Assembly: GCA_014773175.1 (NCBI GenBank)
Contig: VXCM01000974.1
Coordinates: forward strand, 1 to 64,000
Direction: 5' to 3'
Source of the DNA: Lucifuga dentata
Taxonomy: Eukaryota > Chordata > Actinopteri > Ophidiiformes > Bythitidae
DNA length: 64,000 bases
A program made the position numbers and the translations under genes. Below, in pieces: positions 41,287 to 53,339 of the stretch (positions within the stretch are counted from its first letter, which is position 1; the number at the start of each line of letters is the position of its first letter). The notes under the pieces were generated by a model that saw only the letters and a list, made by a program, of their open reading frames with translations, was not told where the DNA came from and ran no database searches.

Positions 41287-41955
41287 AAAGTGTTCTGTTT
41301 ACAGCTGCTATCCTAAACTCAATTACACAGCCAATTGAGAATGTGGCTGTTTCACAGATTTGTGTGATGTGTTCCTGACCTAAATAAGATTGCTGTTCCT
41401 AGCAAAGCCTCAACAAATGCATGCACTTACTAGATTGACAGACAAGGAAAACAGTACAGACACACACACACACACACATCTGGTCCTCTGCTTCTCTCAC
41501 TCATATTTGCCGAGTGCTTTCCTGCCTGGTCCCTTGGTGTTACTGCCCCCCAGACCCCTCAGATGAAGTGAGGTAAGATTTGGAGCTACAGTATTATGCC
41601 ATCTGGATATATATTCACACACACTCGCTGTCATGCACACACATACATGCACACACATACACACACACAGATAAACTCTTGTCATAACTGACAAACACCT
41701 GGACCTAGTTACTGAGCTGTGAGGAGTAGTTGAATATTGTGTGCATGTGTGTGCACGTGTGTATTCATGGGGTGCATAGGGAATACGGGGCGGTGGGTTA
41801 TTCAGTGCTGGAGGCTGTGTTAAGGTTGACTGAAATCATTTTTTTTTCCTCTGCTTTCTGAGTCCCTGAAGAAATGTGCTCACTTCATCCAGTCTTAAAA
41901 ATCAAAGTTGGACAAGTAGACTACTACAGTATGTTTGTCCACAATTCCCACAAAC

Positions 41956-42101
41956 CTAAAAGTCTGGCAGATTTTTTTCAAGATACAAATTGTAAAAGTG
42001 AGTGAAACCTCCCTTATTACATACTACAATTTGAAATATCTTTCGGGAGGTTTCACTCACTTTTGCAACTTGTATCTTGAAAAAATCTGCCAGACTTTTA
42101 G
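41956..42101. repeat. Long near-perfect hairpin (foldback)
   Basis: The left arm 41956-42013 and the right arm 42045-42101 are inverted copies with few mismatches (shared core ggcagatttttttcaagata), around a 31-base loop. Arms of 57-58 bases make it a strong foldback in DNA or RNA. It lies in the putative bmpr1b intron, 1.15 kb from the candidate exon 1. It is probably a MITE remnant; an RNA hairpin is the other possibility. Confidence 0.85.
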
Positions 42102-42881
42102 ATTGTGTTGCATCATATTCTTGAAGGTGACTTTTTTCTGCAAACCAACATCTACTTAATATAATGTTATATAATATATTGTCTTAATATAATGTTCTTT
42201 TAATTTAAAATAACTAAATTAAGCAGAAATGAAGCTACTTGGAAATGAAGTTATGCTAGGATACATGCTTTGAGTCTGATATGGGAACCACTTAAGTTAT
42301 TCATATACAAAAGATCTCAGTGTTTTAGCCTTGTGCTCGAAGTATTCAAGACAAACATTCACATACACTCACACAGTCACACATGGACTCTCAAAACTGA
42401 CAAAATGCTTGTAACCTACTGAATAATACTATCAACCACGCAAGAAAACAAAGCTCATTGTCACTGTCATATTTAGTGTAATGCCATTGTGCTGGGTCAT
42501 TTTAGCCAATATATATTTAAATCCAGCATCAAAAATGTTTTAAATTAGAAGATCGTCAGACAATAGTGTCATTGTCTAATAGAATAAAACAGATCAGACC
42601 AGCCACAAGGCAAACCTGTTAGTTTATCTTGAAAAGGCACTAGTTACAATATGCTACCAGTTCAAATGCCATACAGTATAAATTATATGGTGGGTACTGG
42701 TTAATATAGACTGATAGATGAAGACTGAGTTACGCCTAATTATGTGTTGACTCTCTTCATTTCCTATACAAATATTAAGCAAAGGTCATGTAAATCAAGC
42801 CTTAAACCAAAGTATGAATGTAAACTCAAAGCTGCGTAAGTGATCAGCATCTCTATTATTCAAACTACTTAAACGTCTCTC

Positions 42882-42908
42882 TCTCGCTCGCTCGCTCGCT
42901 CTCTCTCT
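42882..42908. repeat. CTCTCGCTCGCTCGCT microsatellite
   Basis: Mixed CT / CTCG repeats near the CpG-rich region. Confidence 0.85.
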
Positions 42909-42991
42909 TTAGCAGCTTTATTTTACATCTGCTTCTTACCTTACGCAGAAGAGAAAGTTCTGTGAAATGCACATAGTAACATACGTTTCAA

Positions 42992-43124
42992 GTTGAAGCA
43001 CAAGAAAGAAAGAAGAGTTTTTTTTTTTCATGCGTGAAGCAGACGCGCGTAAAACTTNGTTGAAGCACAAGAAAGAAAGAAGAGTTTTTTTTTTTCATGC
43101 GTGAAGCAGACGCGCGTAAAACTT
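42992..43124. other. Assembly join: 66-bp duplication around N (43058)
   Basis: 42992-43057 and 43059-43124 are identical and abut the CpG-rich region, so the distance between promoter parts is overstated here. Confidence 0.9.
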
Positions 43125-43250
43125 CGTTCCACGGCTGTCAAACTTTACAAGTTGATTACGAGTAAAAACGAGTAAGATTCTACCAAAACTACAGTTGCCG
43201 ACAGTTTGTTTTAGTGACGAACTGCGCAATTTTATTTTTTTTTTACTTAC

Positions 43251-43345
43251 CTCAGGCCGCGTCTTCGATGATGAAGAAAAGACGCTCTGAACTCCTGCCG
43301 GTACAGACACGAGCTGGTCTGCGATTTCCACGCCACGCAGAGTGA
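43251..43345 (-). other. bmpr1b: Candidate non-coding first exon of the putative bmpr1b
   Basis: The minus strand reads a CpG-rich stretch with no ATG and ends GGCCTGAG|GTAAGT, a near-perfect donor at 43251. The 5' limit is not visible and is set here just downstream of a (GA)n tract. It lies about 5.2 kb past the end of pdlim5 and would splice to the acceptor at 2600, a 40.7 kb intron. Long introns between non-coding first exons and the coding part are typical of BMPR1B. Assignment is by order and strand only. Confidence 0.5.
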
Positions 43346-43346
43346 G

Positions 43347-43349
<3 letters not shown>

Positions 43350-43381
<32 letters not shown>

Positions 43382-43382
43382 N

Positions 43383-43418
<36 letters not shown>
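43350..43418. repeat. (CT)n-N-(CA)n compound microsatellite
   Basis: CT run then CA run with a single N at 43382, immediately upstream of candidate exon 1; on the minus strand it reads (TG)n(GA)n. Confidence 0.95.
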
Positions 43419-43420
<2 letters not shown>

Positions 43421-43547
43421 GCTCAGATTCCACTCTAAAACTCGCTCTGTGTATGAAGGGTGGTTAATGCCACAGAGAAGGCTTCTTTTTTTAATTCCAC
43501 ATGGCTTTCCCCTAAGCTCATATCTATCCAAAGAACTGTGCCAACAC

Positions 43548-43690
43548 TTAATTAATTTTAAGGAGATGTTTTATATATGTGGTATAAGTTACACTAATTT
43601 AATTTTAAGGAGATTTTTATATATGTGGCATAAACTAGCACTAATTTAATTTTAAGGAGTTTTTATATATGTGGTATAAGTTAATTATAG
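43548..43690 (+). repeat. Tandem repeat, about 50-57 bp unit, nearly 3 copies
   Basis: The unit aattttaaggagattttata-tatgtggtataagtta-cactaattt occurs three times with small changes. It lies about 100 bases upstream (in transcription direction) of the putative bmpr1b promoter region. Confidence 0.75.
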
Positions 43691-43924
43691 TTAAACTGAT
43701 GAATTGGAATCACTTTTTTGAAGCAATGTGAATGGATACAGGGACAATGGAAAGACGTATCACAAAATCTGCACTTCTCTCAAACTGACTTCATTACAAG
43801 AGAAAACAAGAAAATTAAAAAGACAGTGACTTTAATCCCTGATTCCTGGTTTTGAAATAGCATCCCTGACAGTGATAGGGAAATACAAGGGAAATATGAA
43901 TTAATAATTGAAAATCATATATAA

Positions 43925-44645
43925 TCTATTGGTGAAATTCCATTGCATCTTGCAGGAACATCTGTTTGCCAAGATTTCAAGGTCATTGTGAGGTTAACAT
44001 GCAGTGTTAGGTGGCTAAATGTGGTAAGATTGTGAGATGTTTTGAAGAAAGTTTGCATCATGGTCTTTCTAAAGGATAAAGTGCAACATCGCCCTGAACT
44101 GGAAAAGGAGAAAATACTTATGAGACTCACGATTTTGTTGAATATTATTGGCCACCTCAACAAGATAAACCTACAGCTGAAAGACAGAAGCCATATTGTG
44201 CTTGGTCTGTTTGACACATGGAAAGATTGAAGATTGAAGAGTACACACAGGGTGGTCCAAGCAGATCATTTCATTGCTGTAAGCATCTGATGGAGCTGCC
44301 AGGCCATCAGGCAATCGGTTCCAATGAAATTAGAACCTACATGTTCAGCAGCATGGCCACTGTTTTTTTTTTTTTTTTTTTTTTTTTGGATCAACCCAAG
44401 ATGAACCTGAACCTGTCTTTGTATCAGCAGATGGAAACCAAATAGTTTGAAATACATCAGATAGTAGCACATATTTAATACAGCCAAATGCTGCAGTCTT
44501 CAATCACCAATCACAGTGATTGCATTTTGACAAGCGCTTGCAAGTTTTTGGTTCCACTTATTGGTGTGAACAGGTTTTCTCACATGTGAAGAAAATGCAT
44601 GCAGCTAAAACTTTCAACCAATGAACCACAGAAACAGCATTTCAG
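43925..44645 (+). pseudogene. Dead hAT transposase (ZBED/GTF2IRD2-like)
   Basis: Broken coding blocks occur in order on the plus strand. FHCILQEHLFAK near 43937 matches the HCIIHQE-type block. A 62-codon frame at 44042-44230 carries FLKDKVQHRPELEKEK and IIGHLNKINLQLKDR, like the HLNELN-LQLQGKD block. TYWCEQVFSHVKKMHAAKTF at about 44558-44620 is the C-terminal dimerisation (CEQ-FS-MK) motif. Stops, frameshifts and a T-run at 44364-44387 separate them. The N-terminal zinc finger and most of the catalytic region are missing. It is inactive. Confidence 0.7.
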
Positions 44646-44699
44646 CAACAGCAAGCAGGGTCGAGAACTTATATTGTTATTGGCATGACCTTTAAGTAT

Positions 44700-46727
44700 A
44701 TTTGTTATACCTAGAAATACTGTGCTATAATGATGATTTGGCATTTGGAATCAGCTGTTAAGAGTCACGCCAGTGAGAACAGACTGGTACATAGAAAGCT
44801 CAGGACTGAACATTCCTTGGAAAAAGAAGAGAACCCTTGTTGTATTTTGCGCTTTGAGGTTAAATCTTTGTTTGGGTGTTGTATTTTGGTTTAAAGGATT
44901 TATTAACTGTCCTTATTGGCTGCTGTTCATGTCTGTCTGACAGCCTGCCTCACTGGGATTAGCTTCAACCACAGGATCTGTAGCCTGAGGTCATGTTGTC
45001 AGTACTATTAACATTGGATAATGCATATACAGTATCACCTCATGATACAAATAAATTAAACTGTCTCTTTAATCTAGAACGAAAAAAATCATGAGAAGAG
45101 TTGTGAAGGTAGTGTAAGGTGCATCATTGGTACTTGTTGGGATAATATCACTTTCTACCAAAAGTAAACATAGTAATTTTGAAAATATTACTCAAAATGT
45201 CCCACCCATAGTGGATGAATTAATATTTGTTATATTTTCTGATGAGGCTGAAAAGCATGTGAGTGGAGGCAGTGAATATTTCCACAGAAGGCAATTTTCT
45301 GTTCTTGAAAACTGAGTAGAAATTTAGTGGCTCATACTGACTTTTCACTCAAATGTGATAGAGTGAAATTTATCTAATTATTGGCTTAAAGAAACCTCAA
45401 AATTACGAAGCTCTGTGGCTACTGTTGCTGTTACAAATAGTTCATACATGGATACATAATAATAATAGTAATAATAATAATACAGTTAATTTATAGAGCA
45501 TGTTTCTAAGTACTCAAAAATGGCTTACAGAACAACAAGGAAAAGGATAAGACACAATAAAAAAAAAAAAAAANAAAAAAAAAAAAAAAAGTACAACATA
45601 ACAACATTACCAAACTCAAAGAAATCAAATATTAAAGGCAACTTTGAAAAGATAAATTTTAAGGGATTACATATTTATCCAAGCTTTCTAAATCATGCAG
45701 TGTTGTCTTGTTGTCTACTGGACACGTGACATAATCCCAACCACATCCACACTGATCTACACACACACACACACATACACACACACACAGTACATCCTGT
45801 TTTTCTGCCTCACTACATTCTACACTCTGTCACTCACACACACACACAAACAAACAACACACACACTTCCTTGACCTCTTCTCAGAGAAGTGGAGATTAG
45901 TGCTGAAATCTGCATTTCACACTGTCTGTGTCAGACTCGTCTCTACTGCCACGTGTTTCTCCAGGCAGAGACAGTTATGTAAGATTCCATTACATTGATA
46001 GAAAAGAAACCAAACATGAAGGAAACACAGGGCATTTGTGTTTTTTGGTTTTCAATGAACTCAATTTATTAAATAACTCAGGTTTAAAATAGAACAAAAT
46101 CTTCCATGGTTTTGAAGGTGAGAATTAAACATTTTTCTCAGATTTTGTTTGGTAGCACTAGAACTAAAGGTACATAAAATAGTATGAATCCATACATGAA
46201 AAAGCAAGAAGTCCTGCATGTAATACCTCATGAACTGTCAGTAATGTACTAGAAGTAGCATTATGTCAAATGGAAGAATAATACATCAACACATCAGTCC
46301 AAGAACTAAGATATTTTCATCATTATGATTACTGAGTTAAGCATGCAGGATTAATTGTAACACAGAGCACAAACGTGTTGTTGAATTCCGAGTCTTCGCC
46401 TAAAAAGAGTAAATTACTAAATCATTCTTTTAGTCTGATGGTTGTTTGGATGTAATGGTACTTTTATTATTTTTGCACAAAAACAACACTGCAATGCAGG
46501 TTAACATGCAGTATCTACTATGTGTATTTTGCATATGGAGAATATACTATGAGAAATAATAGCAAAAATTACGAAAAATGAGTTGCACATGATTGGTGGT
46601 ACATGATTCTTGATCCTGCAACCTTTGATTATTCTAAACATTAATAAAATACTGTTCCACTTTTAAGTTCATATTTCACATGCAGTATATACATATTTTT
46701 TTTAAATAGTCCATTATTTCAGTTCAT
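44700..46727. other. Intergenic between pdlim5 and the putative bmpr1b promoter
   Basis: Apart from the small repeat at 45483 and CA tracts at 45760-45870 nothing is recognised. Confidence 0.5.
45483..45600 (+). repeat. Short diverged interspersed repeat with poly-A and N
   Basis: Opens with ttaatttatagagcatgttt and ctcaaaaatggcttacagaa, a decayed version of a fish repeat that begins with TTTATATAGCGC-like sequence. It ends in an A-run interrupted by a single N at 45574. Confidence 0.35.
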
Positions 46728-47223
46728 TTAAAGGACCATACTGCCATTTTGCATGTTTGAGCTTAATATATTCAATTTTCATACGTTACATTACTGACAA
46801 CCATTTCCCAAAGGATAAAACCGCATTTCAGCTTTCCTGATAATTTGCAAAAATCTCTTAATCTTTCAAAACCAAATATTCAAATGACACACCCACCTTA
46901 AAAATTGATGCTTCGCCTGCTAATAGTTCACTCTGTTCTTTATTGTGCTTAAACGCTAAAATTATGTAACTTTGAAAAAACCTAAATACACTTCTTGTTC
47001 GCGATGATGGATTACCTATCCCAAGAATGTTCAAGTATCAAGAAGTTGATTTTAATAGCATACGAGAATGAACTGAAACCAATGGCGGTCTGGAAGGTAG
47101 GAAAAGAAAATTAATTCACCATTCCAGTAGTATGCTTTGAGAAATGAACGTAAATAACGTTACATGTATGAAAATTGAATATATTAGGCTTAAACATGCA
47201 GAATGGCCAGTATGGTCCTTTAA
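46728..47223. mobile_element. TTAA-flanked MITE, type B, copy 2
   Basis: Same termini and same interior as the element at 28493, including the shared block aaccaatggcggtctggaag, in the same orientation and flanked by TTAA on both sides. It contains an extra block (around 46960-47020) that is shortened or missing in copy 1. It lies in the intergenic gap between pdlim5 and the putative bmpr1b promoter. Confidence 0.75.
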
Positions 47224-48476
47224 CTGTCTTACAGTGTTTTTGTTTTTGTTTGTTTTTTGGTGAATAAACCAGAGATCCAAGATCTTTTGTGCCCACAGTG
47301 CATTGTAATTTCTGTTTCCATGATGAACTTGAGCTGGCTGCGCTATTTTACACTTACATCACTAATGATTTATTAATATCATTTGTCAACCACGTAATGA
47401 AGACAACATTATAAATCAATCTTCAAGGTGGAGTGAGTCACTACTTTATTTGAAGACCAAAAACATGACATCATGAAAAGCTGATGCTTAGTTACAGTAG
47501 GTAAAACTGAACAGAAATACATTTAATTTGTAACAAATCATGAAGAAAATACCTCAGTTCTTACACTGACTTACTACTTACTACCTATTCTTATTACTAC
47601 GCTTACCACTCAATAAATTTCAGTCTCTCTCTCTCTCTCTCTCACTCACTCACTGAGGCAGATTCTGAAAGTACATTAGCAATTGTGATTCTTCAGTGTT
47701 ACTAAATTAATGTTACCAGATTAACACAATACTAACAAAAAAAGAAGAAAAATACATATGTTTCACAAAAGTATCGACAAAGGACTGACTGCTTTTACCA
47801 TCATCATAGCCCACCTGTATTAAAACACCTTGTACAGTCTAAATGCTTCTTTTCAGTGCTGCTCATTTAAATTAGGAAACTTTATTACTACAGCTACCAT
47901 TTTCCACTTAAATGTATGTTGTAACAAAAATATACGTATTTAACAACATTTGACATGGAGGGATTGAATTTTTATAACAATAGCACGTGTAAGCAGTAGT
48001 AAGCAAGTCTAATCTTAGTGGACTTAATAATTGGTGGTCACAAAGTTACAGAAGAAAAACAACAGTAATCAGACAAAAAATAATTGCCAAAATCAGTTTC
48101 TAATTGTATTCATGGTATTAATAATTTTATACATGTTACTGTCTAATTACACCATCACTTTAGAAACAAGTAATCTACAATTTAACAAACCTTTATATAA
48201 TGGCTTATAAAACTATCATGAGGAACTAAAGACCAAGTTGTTCAATTCAAATCTCCTGGGTTTAAATTCTTAAAAGTAAAGACTTTCTTAAACAATTGAT
48301 GAGGCAGCGTTTTATATCAGGCCTCACTTGACAAAAGTACTTTTTTTTTTTTTTTTTTTTTTATGAGTCTGTCTTAGGAGAACAATAAATTTTATCTTTT
48401 TCTGCCTTGGCAGAGATTGCCTCATTATTGCATAAAGTTGCCTCCTCTGTGCATGGAAGAGTTGTATTATTTTTGT
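47224..48476. other. Downstream flank or long 3' UTR of pdlim5
   Basis: AT-rich with a T-run at 48341-48362 and a CT run at 47622-47641. May be transcribed if the polyadenylation site at 48477 is not used. Confidence 0.4.
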
Positions 48477-48482
48477 TTTATT
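48477..48482 (-). terminator. Possible polyadenylation signal of pdlim5
   Basis: AATAAA on the minus strand, about 85 bases past the pdlim5 stop codon. The short distance would give a compact 3' UTR. Other AATAAA matches exist further down (for example near 47450), so a longer 3' UTR is possible. Confidence 0.45.
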
Positions 48483-48566
48483 GTTGCATGGACTGAATAC
48501 TCTTTAGAGGCCTTTCCACCCACAGAGAAAAATATGGATACAAAAGTGGTGAGAAGAGTCCAAGAT

Positions 48567-48656
48567 TCACATTTTCAGTGTGTGAGCATGTTTCTTGCAA
48601 AGAGGTTTATCTTTCTTGGAAAAAAACGTCTGACCTTCCAGAGTTGTGGAGCACAC
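48567..48656 (-). CDS. pdlim5: pdlim5 last coding exon: end of LIM3 and stop
   Basis: A pyrimidine-rich acceptor ending TTTTTTTCAG leads into 29 codons and a TGA. The peptide is [20 protein letters not shown] and then [13 protein letters not shown] is completed across the junction, and C-K-K-H provides the last LIM3 ligands. The residue after the second CxxC pair is serine here, where mammalian PDLIM5 has an extra, non-ligand cysteine. The very C-terminus (TLKM instead of SVNF) is diverged, which is common at this end. Confidence 0.95.
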   Translation of the reverse strand: MCSTTLEGQTFFSKKDKPLCKKHAHTLKM

Positions 48657-51600
48657 CTGAAAAAAAGATACACATACATAAATATAAATACACAAACAGG
48701 TTACAAGGGTGAAGGAAAACATGTCTACCATATTCTGAAACTCTGTATTAATATATTTTCTTTGCAGAAATAATGTTTTAAAAAAAAAAAAAGTCAGAGA
48801 TGCTGTGCAGCTCTGTTTTCCTCCCACAGTCAGGATTGGCATATTTACACTGCATACATGCGGGAATGCATGACTACAGCCTTCACTTACAGCACAGACA
48901 AAGCAGGTGTCATGCCAGGTGTATCCAAGGGCCTCCAGGAACTTATCTCCAGCCTCGACTGGAAACTCGCAGCCATGGCAACCAGTCCCAAACAAAGTGT
49001 AAAAGTCTTTTTAGAGAGACGGAAAGATAACATACATAAAATAAACAAACCATGGTTTACAGCCATGATAGCCAGACCCAGTCAAACTGCATTAAATCAA
49101 ACTGTGTGTAAACTACACACAGATCATAAAGGGCAAACAGTCTGCCACAGAGAGCAAGAGTCTGCAGATTTTCATTACACACAGGTGTTACACCAGGTAC
49201 TTTAGGTGATCAACAAACCTTTGACACACTTCTCTTTAGTGCCTGGATGGAATAAAAACCTACAGAGTCTTGGTTGTTCATGACCCATGGACAAAGCCAC
49301 TAAATAACACAACAAACATAACATTTTTCTGCATTGTCTCCACAGTTTATGGGCTTAAATCAGTCACTCCGTATCTACATGTATCTGCCATTGCTCAGAC
49401 TGTGGTGTCTTGTCTTCTAATGTGAGACACAGTAATGACCGATCGCCAGCGAGTGTGAGCAATAAGCACACTTTTCAGAGTCATCCTCACTCACCTTGTT
49501 CACAATATGGTTCTCCGTCCTCCAGGTGAAATATGTTGTTTCTGATTGGCTGCTGACAGCAGGCACACAGAAAGCAGTAGACATGCCATGTCTGTTTGAG
49601 GGCATTTATCACCTCCTGTTTGCAAACACAAACAATGTGGTATCATGCAACCAATTGTGGGTTCTGTGTGTGTAGTGCATTTCACACAACAGGAACTTTT
49701 TCAGGAACCTTTTCAGTAACTCAATAACTTTCCTGTTTTCCACCAAGGAACCAGGACTTCTGTCCCATATTTAACTTTCCCAAATTTGGTCAGCAAAGAT
49801 AATATACCACCAAAAATCACAGAATTTTGTGTTTCACGTGTTTAAAAATGCACAGCCTTTCCTACAGTCACTTTGTTTCTCTCATCACACTCAAATATTG
49901 TTTGTTCTTCTGGGGGCCACATGACCCAGCTTAAAATAGCCACATTGCGTTCCCACCATTAAACTGTGAGAACAAGACAGGACAAGGAATCAGTGGAAGG
50001 TTGGTGGGCTGGAGTGAAAGAAGGATTAAGGATCAGGGAGTGAGAAAACAGGTTAATAAGAAGTTTTAAGCTGGTTGAAGATGTGTGAGAAATGGAGGGT
50101 TGAAAGGGATTGAAGCTAAAGAGGTTAGAACACGAGAGATGAATGTCATGAGCTGTTATGAGACCCAAGATCTCAGCTTCCTGACACTCTGGGTTCAAGC
50201 TGTACCTGCAGCCGTGCTTCTAATTCTCCTTACATCTTAACCTATGCTGCATTCCTGAATTTCAGTGGTGCTCGCTGTATATTTCCTCAACCTAAAGCTT
50301 TCTGCAATGGACCTTTATGTGTTTTTCCTGCAACTTTGGGGTTGGAGCTTTGGCACTGAAGAAATTCACTCACATTCTGATGATTACATCTCGACATTCT
50401 TTTGAATGTTTCCTGACAAACAACTTTCAGAGAACTAATAAAGCACTCACAAAACATGGAAAGTGGGAAAATTTCTAAGTTACAGTTTCACATAACTTGG
50501 ATTATGTATACAGTTACATTATGCTGTGTCTAATGCAACAGATTCAAATGTTAGTTCATTCCCATTTCTTTTAATATTTTAATATTTTTAATATTTTAAT
50601 AATCTTTTAATATTTCGTGGAACCAAGAATCACAAATCCCTGGGCTAAATTGTGTCTGTTGATAATATATCAAATGAAACACGTCTGATTTTTTTTTTTT
50701 TTTTTANTTTTTTTTTTTTTTTTTTAATAAAGATTGGTGTCTTAGTTATAGAGAAGTACACCACAATCTTGAAAATGCCCCATCTTGTAATGCTAAGGAG
50801 TGTGGGAAAAAAACAAATTCCTACATCCATATTCCAATCTAGTCTGCCTCAAAATCTAATCAGGTCTTCCTTGACCCAACTCCTATCAGCAGCCTATTGA
50901 CAGAATTTTATCAAAATCCATACTTTACTTTTTCATATATCTTTAGTAGTTATTAATTTAAGTATTCTCAACAAGTTATTAGTTCATGACTTTTGATTAT
51001 AGCAGTAGACATGCCCCGTCTGTTTGAGGGCCTTCAATCCTTTGCAGGAACACCCACTTCACCATTCACCATACACCTAAAGTAAAAATCCAACTCACCC
51101 CCAGTATCTTGGCTTGGCAGCGGCTGCATGTTGGAGCAAAGAACTCTTCATAGCAGTGTTCACAGTAGACAGATCCCTGCTCCTCCACAAAGCCTACATC
51201 TGCCAGGGACGCACGGCAGTGGGCACAATTAAATTCATCCTTGTGCCATGATTTTCCCATTGCTACCAAAAATGGACCTCTGGGAGAGAGGTAAAGACAG
51301 AGTAATGGTCAGAGGGAAGGGATAAGAAAACCTTGAGTCGTATAGTCTATGATGACAAAAATGTGAACACAAAATACAATTGAATTAATTTTAATTACTT
51401 TAATTATCATGAGATACAAAACAGCTTGAAGGTTTCTCTCAATAACCTTCTCCCACAGACAGTTCTTTGTTGCAGTTGTTCCAGTGAGACATTTTTGAAG
51501 GTAGATGAGTTTTGAACAGGGATGGACAACTGGTGGACCACGGGCCAGATCCAGCCCACACCTTTGCTCTATCAGGCCCTCGGATGACTTCTCAATTAAT

Positions 51601-53285
51601 AAAAATGAAAATTATAAAAAGTGTGGGGTGGGAACAGCGCTGCATATTAACATCCAGGAGAAGCAGTTATTTTCCTATTCCTATTCCTTATTAAACGAAT
51701 TGTGTCTAAATTAAAAACTACATCAGTTAATGAGAATATAGCACAAGGCGAAATTTCACATTGCGAAAGTGCGGCATTTATTTTATTCACTCCATTTTTA
51801 TTTTTCTTTCACTTGCAGCAAGAGAGGATCAGCCAAATCAAAACTGTCATCACGTCACGTTTTTTGTTGGCTCAGCACACATCTCAGCAGTTTTCTTACA
51901 GACACAGCCTGTGTTCAATGACACACGGCGTGCATAATGGCCCATTTATCCACAGCACACAGTACGTGTGCCTAGAGTGCACATAAAGGCACACTTCGAC
52001 TGCCCGTGTGCTCCTTTACACATGGCCTGTGTACCTGCAGCCTATCATAAAACTGCGCTCAGATATTAATGTGACCTGAGACACGCCGCCATACGCTGTT
52101 CTGGATCGATTGGCTCCCTGAAATTTGTACTCTGCCTCCTCAGATGTGGAGCTCGCATCTCCAGGACACATTTAAACTGCTCCACCACCATCCTGAAATC
52201 TAGTCTGAAGTGTCATGGTAAAGTTTCAGCTCCTGTATCAGATAGTGAAACTACCCGTGTTCTTTCCTTCCCTCAAGAGTTGGATGAATCCACAAACGGT
52301 TTCCTCTTCTTTTCTCTCATCATCAACACTGGATGATGTTGAATCCATCTTGATGTCTGTTACACTGCCAAACTTTCTCGACGAGCAGTCATAAATTCAC
52401 ATTGCGAAAGGTGTAAATAGTTTTGTCATTTCCATCCAAATATTCACATATACACACCGCATATTCACATTGCATTTACATCTGGTGTAAAACAGGTTGC
52501 GTCAGGGGGTGGGGAGGGGGTGGGACGTTAATGTGTGGCCCTTTGATGGGGAGAATAAAATTTTATAGGCCCCCATCCTCATCAAAGTTGCCCATCCATG
52601 GTGTAGAACATCTTTGGTTTTGGTGATACCAGACTTGTAATATTTGGACAGTCAGTAGTCAGTTCAGGTCATTCAATGCTGGAACATGATGTGTTTCTGA
52701 CACACCGCGTCACTTAAGGTCTGCTGTGACAACCATCAAGTGCTTCCACTCAGGCAGCACCTTAACTCTGTCCATGATGATGATTATGTTAAGTGGAAAA
52801 ACAGCAGAGACTAATTTACTCCACACAATGGGTGTGCTAATCTGAAGTTACTCTGACAGAGACCCAGGCTTGGCAGCCATTAACATCTGCTAGCAACTCT
52901 ATCCTTACTGATACGCAATGTAAGGTGATAACACTTGGGTTAGGGCAGTCAGCTACTGGACATGAAGGGGGGCTGACAGGAAAGAGGAGGAAGAAGAGAT
53001 ATCATAGTAATGTACCATTTATAGCTTCAAGAGTGAAGATTCAAATATGTTGCTTTAAGACTTTCTACTGTTGGAAAATACTGTATGATTATATAGCTTC
53101 TCCAAAAGAGAAAGTAAACAGAGCTTTGTTACCTACAAATACAAATAATTATCATGTTTAGTATATATATGCTTTTCATTGTTTAAATGTGAAGTTTATT
53201 AACAAATCAGTTCTTAATTGTTTCTGCTATATGTAGATGAAGACTTAAAAAGCGGTTTGGGGGGATTTCTTTGTGTGTATGTGCA

Positions 53286-53339
<54 letters not shown>

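Larger units (their letters stand above)
33973..41955 (-). other. Gene-free stretch of the large intron
   Basis: Microsatellites at 35129, 35727, 36519, 38197, 38409 and 41234, a short AT palindrome near 38748-38776 and an A-run at 39036. No exon recognised. Confidence 0.45.
43100..43445 (-). promoter_or_regulatory. CpG-rich putative promoter and exon 1 region
   Basis: CpG dinucleotides, rare elsewhere in this AT-rich window, cluster here (for example GACGCGCG, CCGCGTC, CCACGCCACGC). The cluster covers the candidate first exon and its flanks. Adjacent (CT)n and (CA)n tracts at 43350-43418 lie immediately upstream of the exon in the direction of transcription. No TATA box was identified. Confidence 0.4.

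Noticed and set aside
43095..43531. Open frames of 94-112 codons across the CpG-rich exon
   Set aside because: They run through microsatellite and an N; the exon itself has no ATG and ends in a donor, so it is treated as non-coding.
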